DNA of 23,219 bases. Source: JABDGC01 sp964466595. GTDB lineage: Bacteria > Pseudomonadota > Gammaproteobacteria > DSM-16500. The notes beneath the pieces are model-generated. The model saw only the letters and a list, made by a program, of their open reading frames with translations. It had not been told where the DNA came from and did not search any database. Below are positions 15,022 through 22,066 of the stretch, piece after piece. Positions within the stretch are counted from its first letter, which is position 1, and the number at the start of each line of letters is the position of its first letter. The translations under genes were made by a program, and so were the position numbers. Location of the stretch: the NCBI GenBank assembly GCA_964466595.1, contig CAYXNR010000036.1, forward strand, positions 1 through 23,219. Direction: 5' to 3'.

Positions 15022-16164
15022 TTATCCAGTGTTACTGCGCGGCCGTGGTTTAGGGGTATCCGGAGAACTGTTGCTCTCACTCGCTTGCTTAGGAGAAAAG
15101 ATGCTAGCCGATCTTGCTCGTGGTGAGGGCATTGTAAGAGCTGCAGTTACTATTGCCCGTACGGCGGCTGAACTTTTGCTTAGAGCATATTCAAAGGCAG
15201 GTTTGCATTTGGTCGCAATCCATTGGAGGGTGGCTCTGGTTTTTTCTTCCACTGTTTTAGTTTTGTTATGATAACGACCCGTGATTTCATTTATATTCTT
15301 CTCAAAATCTTGGGCATTGCAATCCTTGAGTTCTTTAGCGGATACATAAGATCTAGCAGGAGGTGGAGGAAGTTTGCACTTTTCTCCTAATTCTTGGGCG
15401 TCTTTTTTGGCTAGGTGAACTTCATTTTTACTGACTAAGGATGAGACAAAGCGACAGAAATTCTGGAGAGCGATAGTGATTTTATTTCTCTCATTAATAT
15501 GTTTTTCTACGGCTGCATAATTTTCTTCTATGGTTTGCCGTAATTCTTGATTTGATTGATCTATCTGCTTAATTAAGTCTAGTGCAAATGCGTTAGTATC
15601 ATCAAAAATTTGCATTATACCATCGTCTATTTCGTACTCGACCTCGACATCTTTATCGACATCTTTATCCTCTTCTCGTTGCTCGATATCCATTAACGTA
15701 ATTTTTGGGGGTAAAACAGACGAGAGTTTAAGGTTCAGTGCATTTAAGGTTTCTTGTTCACTACGCTGTTGCTCAAGTAGATTTTTAAGACGATCTTCAT
15801 TAACTCCGAATTCTTTAGCAAGGTTGTAAAATGTGGCGGTGGGTAGTGTAAATTCATTCGAATTTAGAATTAACGCAGCAAATTGTTCTGCTTGGTCTCC
15901 TTCTAAAGTTATGGCATTTGATGTCTCCGACTTCTCTTCATTAACAAATTCGATTCCTTCGTGGCGCATACCTTCGACAACTAAAGTGTCATCTTGCTTG
16001 AGTTCGATACCATTTTCCTCCAAGAATGTAAGGAGGTTATCTCGATCATCATCTGAAATTTTCAGATTAATAGCAGTTATTCCTTCAGATTCTAAACGTC
16101 CTTCGACCAATTTAATTTCAAGGCTAGGAAAACCTGGGTGTATCACTTTATCCGCGCTTGGCAT
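15022..16164 (-). CDS. Hypothetical acidic protein with predicted coiled coil; effector-like
   Basis: I do not recognise this 380-residue protein. It has no signal peptide or membrane segment. The N-terminal half (1-150) alternates beta-like and helical acidic segments. Residues 163-185 are very acidic (repeated Asp/Glu/Lys with DKDVDKDVEVEYEIDD). Residues 195-235 look like a coiled coil. A second helical section follows a Pro tract (PPPPA 266-270). The final 35 residues are rich in Ser, Pro and Arg (for example RARSAS, SSPDTPKPRPRSNTG), hence basic and probably disordered. The ATG at 16164 is the only early start; GGGGGAG is close upstream (2 bases). It is convergent with the HD gene. Placement beside repeats and the CE-clan-like gene suggests an accessory, possibly secreted, protein (inference only). 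Confidence 0.6.
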   Translation of the reverse strand: MPSADKVIHPGFPSLEIKLVEGRLESEGITAINLKISDDDRDNLLTFLEENGIELKQDDTLVVEGMRHEGIEFVNEEKSETSNAITLEGDQAEQFAALILNSNEFTLPTATFYNLAKEFGVNEDRLKNLLEQQRSEQETLNALNLKLSSVLPPKITLMDIEQREEDKDVDKDVEVEYEIDDGIMQIFDDTNAFALDLIKQIDQSNQELRQTIEENYAAVEKHINERNKITIALQNFCRFVSSLVSKNEVHLAKKDAQELGEKCKLPPPPARSYVSAKELKDCNAQDFEKNINEITGRYHNKTKTVEEKTRATLQWIATKCKPAFEYALSKSSAAVRAIVTAALTMPSPRARSASIFSPKQASESNSSPDTPKPRPRSNTG

Positions 16165-16293
16165 ATCTCCCCCATCATCTTTTAATTTAATATCGATAAT
16201 TTAGGTATAGACCATGTCCTGAATTTTTCCTGTTTTTTTATGTAAATATTTGATTTTATTATTTTTATAAGTAAAGACTGGCTGCTTTCTTTG

Positions 16294-16370
16294 GACTTTA
16301 TTGAACAATCAGGCTGATTTGAACCCCCTCCCGCCACGCTTTTTGTGGAGGGAGGGGTAGGGGTGGGAGG
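16294..16370 (-). repeat. Dispersed palindromic repeat, copy B
   Basis: Reverse-oriented copy of the element at 4003-4083. The hairpin is 16325-16357: CCCCTCCC, one G/A mismatch, CCAC, loop GCTTTTT, GTGG, GGGAGGGG. The tail with GTTCAAT lies to its left. Orientation is opposite to copy C. Confidence 0.87.
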
Positions 16371-16481
16371 TAAAAAATAAACCAAGAGAGAATCGCAGTT
16401 TAGCTGAAACAGCAAGGTTTATAATAAAAACGCTACTAGGAAAGGTTTAGTATAAGAACTGTAGCTCATCGAAAATCGAAG

Positions 16482-16558
16482 CCTCCCTCCCCTACCCCTC
16501 CCTCCACAAAAAGCGTGGTGGGAGGGGGTTCAAATCGGCCTGATTGTTCAACAAAGCC
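16482..16558 (+). repeat. Dispersed palindromic repeat, copy C
   Basis: Forward copy. The hairpin is 16495-16527: CCCCTCCC, T/T mismatch, CCAC, loop AAAAAGC, GTGG, GGGAGGGG. Across the three copies the arms are conserved and the single internal mismatch changes (T/C, T/C, T/T), so the bulge itself appears to be kept. B and C could pair with each other over about 75 bp. Confidence 0.87.
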
Positions 16559-16714
16559 AATTATTTGTTGAGTAAAGTGGTCTAAAAAGATTCTTTGTCA
16601 GAAATGTTTAGCACCACAAATTTTCATAAGATCTTGATAATACAACACTCATTATACTTGTCTTCTCTAACCTCTGATTAGAATAGATTTTTTTATATGA
16701 ACTATACTTTTAAA

Positions 16715-16723
16715 AAGGAGGTG
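16715..16723 (+). promoter_or_regulatory. Perfect Shine-Dalgarno of the CE-clan-like gene
   Basis: AAGGAGGTG, fully complementary to the 16S rRNA 3' end, sits 7 bases before the ATG at 16731. It is the strongest ribosome site in the window, where most housekeeping genes have weak ones, and it fixes the start. Confidence 0.85.
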
Positions 16724-16730
16724 TTCCTAT

Positions 16731-18767
16731 ATGCCTTATTATTCTAAATCGCAGCTTTCGCCAGAAGAAAAACAGAAGAATGAATCGGCAATTAAAGAGT
16801 CTGTGCAAAAATATATGCAAATTCTTGAAGAAAAGGATAATGAAAAAAGGCGCCTTATTCAAACTGTTTTTGAAAACTCACTAATAAAAATATGCGAAGA
16901 ACAGCAGCTTTTATTTAAAACGGCTGAAAAAAATCAGGTTTTTATAAATAATCTTGGTAATTATTCGGTCTATATTCAAGATATTCAAATTGCTAAGCAG
17001 ATCGAACAGCAATTAAATAATAATCAAGTTGATCTTTCTTTTTTTAAGGATACGCTTGATATACTTCGACAACGGGATGCTTCTGAGAGACAAAAGGCGA
17101 GTATTACTTCAGTTATCGATGTGCTAAATACAAAAGGCTATCTGCCAACTGCCGAAGCATTTTTTTCAGCAGATATGCAGGCTGCACTGCAAGGTTATCT
17201 CAGCGATAACCCTCCAAATATTATTGCTATTGATTTTGATTATCTGTATTTAGACAAAACACGACTAGAGGCAGGGCACGAATGGAATCGTATCGAGGAA
17301 TTAATAGAAAAATCCCTGCATCCACTACCGGTGCCGCCCGAAACGAATCAAATCTTATTACCTATTAATAATGGCGCAAAGCATTTTGTTTTTCTCAAAA
17401 TGACTGTTGATGAGAATGGACAAGTGGAGTTGAGTTTAGAAGATTCAATGGCTCGAGAAAAAACGGGAGATGAACATCAAGCAAATAATCAAGCTATTTT
17501 AAATAAGGTAGCTGCACTCATTAAAGAGAAGCTCGGTCCAGGGAATGAGGGAAAATTAAAAGAACCGAGTCTTCGTTATACCGGTGCTCAAGGAGATGCT
17601 GCTACCTGTCCTTTTTATGCGGTACAAGCAGCGATCAAGGCTTCTACAAAAGAACCAGTCGAAAAAGAAAAGGTTTTACCTTCTGAGGTTAGCATTCGGG
17701 ATTTTCAATTAGCCATGACTAAAAAGGTAGCGCGCATTAATAAAAAAATGCCGGAAGAGGAGATTAATGGTTTGGAAATAGATGATTTTGGAATTTTACA
17801 TAAAAATCCAATCACTGAGGCCTATGAGACTTATATTAATAATCTACTCGACACAGATTCTTTGAAAAATATGGCCTCTGCTTCTGCGGCAGCTCAGCCT
17901 GCGGAAGTGAAAGAAGAGCTGCCAATTCAAACCGCTACAGAAATAGAAATAAAAGAAGAACCAGAAGTGCAAGCTGCGCAAGCCGCTCTGGAAGCGCAAC
18001 CCGCGCAAGAAGTACAACCCACGCAAGAACCACAACCCGCTCAAGCACAGCCTACTCCAGAACCACAAGCCACGCCAGAACCACAACCCGACCCAAGCCC
18101 TTGCGTCGTCACCGTTGCTTCTGATAATGAACAACTACATTCTCGCAATCGACGAGCTAATCGTCCTTCGCAAACACTAGCTAACACTCCCGAACAGGAG
18201 CTCGCAATTGGTGAGAGTCGCACAAATGAATATCGAGCCAGGCCCGCTTCTGATAATCCTTTACTTAGAGAAAGGACTTTTGAAAACTGCACCGTTAAAC
18301 AAACCTGCCTCAGCCCAGGAAAAGAAACGCGACTTGAAATCACAACACCGATTACTTTCCCAAAAGATAATAAAAACCCTAATTTTAACAGCTTCCTCTT
18401 TGACTTCATTCATCAAATCGTTCAGCCTATCATTGATAGCCAGGGAGGAGAAAAGGCAGGACGCAAACATCTTATCCGCTTAAATGACGCGCAAACAGCT
18501 ACTCATGAATTTTCGGCAGCAGAATTAGCGATGATTCAATACTGCCATTTTAAGGGCTACTCCTGCCAGAATGCGCAGGGTGAAAATTTGGATATAAAAG
18601 GCATCTTGGAGAAAAATTCCATGGAAGTTGACCAAAGTAGTCCTTATGCACAAGCTTTTTATCAGTTTATCGGTGGAAAAAATGGGCAGGAAACAGAGCT
18701 AAAAAATAAAACAGAACAAGAAGCAGAACAAGAAACAGAACAACACCCAGCAAGCCCCCACCCCTGA
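16731..18767 (+). CDS. Putative CE-clan cysteine protease / Ulp1-YopJ-like protein, candidate secreted effector
   Basis: I do not recognise this 678-residue protein by name. Residues 1-135 are a charged helical, coiled-coil-like region. Residues 160-300 carry the pattern of a CE-clan (Ulp/SENP/YopJ) peptidase or acetyltransferase. QILLPINNGAKHFVFLKM (207-224) has candidate catalytic His218. LSLEDSM (234-240) supplies Glu237/Asp238. GAQGDAATCPFYAV (285-298) gives oxyanion Gln287 and nucleophile Cys293. The Q-to-C spacing of 6 and H-to-acid spacing of 19-20 match the family; Pro replaces the usual Gly after Cys. A Pro/Gln/Glu/Ala repeat linker (about 385-455) leads to a second domain (about 535-648) of unknown type. 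The last 20 residues are Glu/Gln-rich (EQEAEQETEQ), like Dot/Icm E-block signals. No signal peptide or membrane segment is visible. Ubiquitin-like protease or acetyltransferase activity is inference. Confidence 0.7.
   Translation: MPYYSKSQLSPEEKQKNESAIKESVQKYMQILEEKDNEKRRLIQTVFENSLIKICEEQQLLFKTAEKNQVFINNLGNYSVYIQDIQIAKQIEQQLNNNQVDLSFFKDTLDILRQRDASERQKASITSVIDVLNTKGYLPTAEAFFSADMQAALQGYLSDNPPNIIAIDFDYLYLDKTRLEAGHEWNRIEELIEKSLHPLPVPPETNQILLPINNGAKHFVFLKMTVDENGQVELSLEDSMAREKTGDEHQANNQAILNKVAALIKEKLGPGNEGKLKEPSLRYTGAQGDAATCPFYAVQAAIKASTKEPVEKEKVLPSEVSIRDFQLAMTKKVARINKKMPEEEINGLEIDDFGILHKNPITEAYETYINNLLDTDSLKNMASASAAAQPAEVKEELPIQTATEIEIKEEPEVQAAQAALEAQPAQEVQPTQEPQPAQAQPTPEPQATPEPQPDPSPCVVTVASDNEQLHSRNRRANRPSQTLANTPEQELAIGESRTNEYRARPASDNPLLRERTFENCTVKQTCLSPGKETRLEITTPITFPKDNKNPNFNSFLFDFIHQIVQPIIDSQGGEKAGRKHLIRLNDAQTATHEFSAAELAMIQYCHFKGYSCQNAQGENLDIKGILEKNSMEVDQSSPYAQAFYQFIGGKNGQETELKNKTEQEAEQETEQHPASPHP
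17994..18092 (+). repeat. Imperfect 18-bp coding repeats (Pro-Gln-Glu-Ala linker)
   Basis: Degenerate repeats of a unit like GAACCACAACCCGCGCAA encode EPQPAQ-type hexapeptides (residues about 422-454 of the CE-clan-like protein). This is a low-complexity linker between domains and likely varies in length between strains. Confidence 0.7.
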
Positions 18768-18781
18768 TCCAAAACTACCCA

Positions 18782-18810
18782 TTCGCATCTTCCCCCAAAG
18801 CCGGTATAAT
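18782..18810 (+). promoter_or_regulatory. Probable sigma70 promoter of glmU-glmS
   Basis: TTCGCA (18782-18787), a 17-base spacer and perfect TATAAT (18805-18810) lie 27 bases before the glmU ATG. They fall in the 70-bp gap after the preceding gene. The -35 hexamer and spacing are identical to those at dsbB. Confidence 0.65.
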
Positions 18811-18837
18811 TGCTGTTTTTAATCAGGGCAGGGATTA

Positions 18838-20217
18838 ATGAAAGCAACCGGTATTGTAATTTTGGCAGCAGGCCAGGGTAAGCGCATGTGTTCAACGCTG
18901 CCTAAGGTTTTGCATCCCTTGGCAGGAAAACCCTTGTTAGAGCATGTATTACAGACTGCTCTTCGTCTTGCTCCCACCACACAACCACTCGTTATTTATG
19001 GTCATGAGGGTGAGCGCCTGCAAGCGGCTCTCTCGCATTATCCTGTCACCTGGATACGGCAAGAGCAACAAAAAGGAACAGCCCATGCTTTACTACAGGC
19101 TTTACCGCAGTTAACAGCCTATGATCGGGTCTTTGTTTTATACGGCGATGTGCCCCTGATCTCGCTTGAAACCCTAAGGCGCTTGCAGCAAGAAACCCCA
19201 GCAGAAGCTTTCGGCTTGATCACGGCCACTTTATCACAACCCTTTGGCTATGGTCGTATCAAGCGTGATGACAAGAAGCAGGTGGTTGCCATTATCGAAG
19301 AAAAAGATGCGGATGAAAAAACACGGCAGATTTCTGAAATCAATACAGGCATTTATTATCTTCCTGCTGCTTCTTTAAAAAAATGGTTGCCCAGTCTCTC
19401 AAGCAGCAATGCGCAGGATGAATATTATCTAACGGATCTTGTCCCCCTAGCCTTAGAAGAAAAGAAAGCAATTCATACTATAGAGCCGCAAGAGGTAGAG
19501 GAAATTCTCGGCGTGAATGATCGTGTACAATTAAATTATCTAGAACGTTTTTATCAGGAACGCTATGCGCAAAAATTAATGCGCCAGGGTGTCACCCTCT
19601 ACGATCCCAAGCGTTTAGATGTGCGTGGGGAGCTGATCGTCGGGCCCGATGTTGTGATTGATGTCAACGTGGTCATTGAAGGCCGTGTCGTGCTCGGCAA
19701 AGGCTGTATCATCGGTCCGCAAGTCTATCTGCGTAATGCAGTCCTCGGCGAGCGCGTCGAAATCAAAGCCAATAGCGTCATTGACGGTGCTGAAATAGCT
19801 GCTGATTGCATTGTTGGTCCCTTTGCTCGTTTGCGGCCAGGTACTGTTTTAGCAACGAAGGCTCATATTGGGAATTTTGTCGAAATTAAAAATAGTCTCA
19901 TTGATGAAGATACCAAAGTGAATCACCTCAGTTATATCGGCGATGCCGAAATTGGCAAGCGAGTGAATATAGGAGCAGGGACCATCACCTGTAATTATGA
20001 TGGTCTCAATAAAAATAAAACCTGGATTGGCGATGATGCTTTTATTGGCTCAGGAACTGAACTCGTTGCCCCGCTTCTCATCGGCGAAGGAGCGACAATT
20101 GGTGCGGGTTCCACCATCACCAAGGATGCGCCGCCACAACAGCTGACTTTAGAGCGGACTAAACAACAAAGTAATGCAGACTGGCAGCGTCCGGTAAAAA
20201 TAAAAGAAAAGGAGTAA
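18838..20217 (+). CDS. glmU: Bifunctional GlmU: GlcN-1-P acetyltransferase / GlcNAc-1-P uridyltransferase
   Basis: GlmU makes UDP-GlcNAc, the precursor of peptidoglycan and lipid A, in two cytoplasmic steps. The 459 residues have an N-terminal nucleotidyltransferase with LAAGQGKRM (9-17), Lys23, QQKGTAHA (77-84), YGDVPL with metal-binding Asp104, and EINTG (167-171). The C-terminal left-handed beta-helix of hexapeptide repeats (about 255-445) carries the acetyltransferase active site, with His363 in NHLSYIGD and the downstream NIGAGTITCNYDG. Length and residue numbers match the Escherichia coli enzyme closely. The ATG at 18838 is preceded by AGGGCAGGG. It has its own promoter and is followed 5 bp later by glmS. 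Confidence 0.98.
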   Translation: MKATGIVILAAGQGKRMCSTLPKVLHPLAGKPLLEHVLQTALRLAPTTQPLVIYGHEGERLQAALSHYPVTWIRQEQQKGTAHALLQALPQLTAYDRVFVLYGDVPLISLETLRRLQQETPAEAFGLITATLSQPFGYGRIKRDDKKQVVAIIEEKDADEKTRQISEINTGIYYLPAASLKKWLPSLSSSNAQDEYYLTDLVPLALEEKKAIHTIEPQEVEEILGVNDRVQLNYLERFYQERYAQKLMRQGVTLYDPKRLDVRGELIVGPDVVIDVNVVIEGRVVLGKGCIIGPQVYLRNAVLGERVEIKANSVIDGAEIAADCIVGPFARLRPGTVLATKAHIGNFVEIKNSLIDEDTKVNHLSYIGDAEIGKRVNIGAGTITCNYDGLNKNKTWIGDDAFIGSGTELVAPLLIGEGATIGAGSTITKDAPPQQLTLERTKQQSNADWQRPVKIKEKE

Positions 20218-20222
20218 GCGAG

Positions 20223-22064
20223 ATGTGCGGTATTGTAGGAGCAGTCGCAGAACGTCAGGTCGATTCCATTTTAATCGAAGGACTGAAACGCTTAGAATAT
20301 CGTGGCTATGATTCAGCAGGTATCACCATGCTGGATAGTGAGCAGCGTTTAAATCGTCTTCGTGTCTTAGGAAAGGTCGGCGAATTAGAAAAAGTGTTAA
20401 AAGCCTCCATTACTGACTCGAAGTGGCAAGGCAAGACCGGCATTGCTCATACGCGTTGGGCAACCCACGGCGTGCCTTCCGAGCGCAACGCCCACCCCTT
20501 TGTTTCCCACGACGAAATTTCCTTAGTCCACAATGGCATTATTGAAAATCATGAGAGCCTGCGCCAATTTTTACAAGCCCAGGGCTATCAATTTAGTTCC
20601 GAAACCGACAGTGAAGTAATCGTACATTTCATTCATTATCAGTTCACCCAAACGCTCGATTTTCGCAAGGCCGTGCAGGCAGCTATTCAGCAATTGGAAG
20701 GTGCTTATGCCTTAGCGATTGTTTCAGTAAAAAATCCGGGACGAGTGATTGCTGTTCGTCACGGCAGCCCCCTAGTCGTTGGTAAAGGAAAAGGTGAAAA
20801 TTTTGTTGCTTCAGATATTTTGGCACTTTTGCCTGTAGCGCAAGAATTTATTTATTTAGAAGATCGAGATTTGGTTGAGCTCAGTTCTGAGACCATTCAG
20901 GTTTATAATGCAGAAGGGGCAAAGGTAGAGCGCAAGGTTCATTGGGCTGATGGACATTACGAAATAGTCGATCGCGGTGAGTATCGTCACTTCATGCGCA
21001 AGGAGATTGATGAACAGCCAGAGGTCGTCGCAACCTGCATGGAAGGCCGCGTAGGCTTAAGTAAGCTGAGCGAGGCAACTTTTGGCTTGGCTTTGCAGAA
21101 TAAATTAAGTGCGGTGAAGGCCGTCCATTTAATTGCTTGCGGCACCAGTTATCATGCCGCCTTAGTCGGAAAATATTGGCTTGAAGCCCTCACGGGCCTT
21201 CCTACCTCTGTGGAAATTGCCTCTGAATTTCGTTATCGCAAACCAGTTGTTCTACCACAAACCTTGTTTGTCACCTTATCGCAATCCGGAGAAACGGCCG
21301 ATACCTTGGCCGCTTTGCGTCTCGCTAAAAAATTGAAATATCTCGATAACCTAGCTATTTGTAATGTGCCCGAGAGTACCCTAACCCGCGAAGCCAACCA
21401 TGTGTTTTTGATGCGCGCCGGCATGGAAATTGGCGTTGCTTCTACCAAGGCCTTCACCACGCAATTATTGGCACTTTTGCTACTCACCCTCGCGCTTGGA
21501 AAAAATCAGCCCTTCCCGCCAGAACAGGACACAGCTATTTTTTCTGCTTTGCAGAAGCTACCCGAGTTGTTAAAACAAGTCTTAGCCTGCGATGCACAAC
21601 TCGCTCAATTAGCTGAGCGCTTTATCGCTAAGAACCATGCTTTATTTTTAGGACGTGGCAGCCTATATCCGATTGCCTTAGAGGGCGCTTTAAAACTAAA
21701 AGAAATTTCCTATATTCATGCCGAAGGTTATCCCGGCGGTGAATTGAAACACGGGCCGCTCGCCTTGGTTGATCAGACCATGCCAGTGATTGCCTTGGCG
21801 CCGAAAGATGTTTTATTCGACAAAATAAAATCGAATTTATCAGAAGTACAAGCGCGCGGCGGCGAACTCTATGTTTTTACAGACGCGCCTCAAGAATTCG
21901 ATGCCACAAAAATTCATCTCATCCCGATGCCAAGCATGCATGCAACGGTGGCGCCGCTCGCTTATACGCTTCCTTTACAATTGCTGGCTTATCATGTGGC
22001 TGTCTTAAAGGGAACCGATGTCGATCAGCCGCGTAATTTAGCGAAATCGGTTACAGTTGAATAA
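20223..22064 (+). CDS. glmS: Glutamine-fructose-6-phosphate aminotransferase (isomerizing) GlmS
   Basis: GlmS converts fructose-6-phosphate and glutamine to glucosamine-6-phosphate, the entry to amino-sugar synthesis; its product reaches GlmU via GlmM, which is not in this window. The 613 residues start MCGIVGAV, so Cys2 becomes the N-terminal nucleophile of the class II glutaminase domain (1-240, with RWATHG). Two SIS isomerase domains follow, with CGTSYHA, SQSGETADT and GRGSLYPIALEGALKLKEI motifs. The C-terminus LAKSVTVE is typical. AAGGAG 8 bases upstream supports the ATG. The stop is 2 bp from the end of the convergent orphan gene, with no terminator in between. No glmS ribozyme is present upstream, as expected for Gram-negatives. 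Confidence 0.98.
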   Translation: MCGIVGAVAERQVDSILIEGLKRLEYRGYDSAGITMLDSEQRLNRLRVLGKVGELEKVLKASITDSKWQGKTGIAHTRWATHGVPSERNAHPFVSHDEISLVHNGIIENHESLRQFLQAQGYQFSSETDSEVIVHFIHYQFTQTLDFRKAVQAAIQQLEGAYALAIVSVKNPGRVIAVRHGSPLVVGKGKGENFVASDILALLPVAQEFIYLEDRDLVELSSETIQVYNAEGAKVERKVHWADGHYEIVDRGEYRHFMRKEIDEQPEVVATCMEGRVGLSKLSEATFGLALQNKLSAVKAVHLIACGTSYHAALVGKYWLEALTGLPTSVEIASEFRYRKPVVLPQTLFVTLSQSGETADTLAALRLAKKLKYLDNLAICNVPESTLTREANHVFLMRAGMEIGVASTKAFTTQLLALLLLTLALGKNQPFPPEQDTAIFSALQKLPELLKQVLACDAQLAQLAERFIAKNHALFLGRGSLYPIALEGALKLKEISYIHAEGYPGGELKHGPLALVDQTMPVIALAPKDVLFDKIKSNLSEVQARGGELYVFTDAPQEFDATKIHLIPMPSMHATVAPLAYTLPLQLLAYHVAVLKGTDVDQPRNLAKSVTVE

Positions 22065-22066
22065 TT

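Larger units (their letters stand above)
16165..16730. other. 566-bp non-coding stretch with two inverted palindromic repeats
   Basis: AT-rich DNA between two divergent accessory genes. It holds palindromic repeat copies B and C in opposite orientation around a 111-bp spacer (16371-16481), then a T-rich stretch before the plus-strand gene. TATACT occurs at 16653-16658 and 16703-16708, but neither has a well-placed -35, and the second is too close to the ribosome site. I see no tRNA or other RNA gene. The open frame at 16182-16415 (minus) is largely a translation of repeat B. Confidence 0.6.

Noticed and set aside
16182..16415. Minus-strand frame of 77 codons upstream of the orphan gene
   Set aside because: Its central part is repeat B read in frame; the rest is AT-rich non-coding DNA with no ribosome site.
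16527..16536. tRNA T-loop-like GTTCAAATC in the repeats
   Set aside because: No acceptor, D or anticodon arms can be formed around it; it is the conserved tail of the palindromic repeat.
16653..16708. Two TATACT hexamers upstream of the CE-clan-like gene
   Set aside because: No suitably spaced -35 for either, and the second would start RNA on top of the ribosome site, so no promoter is called.
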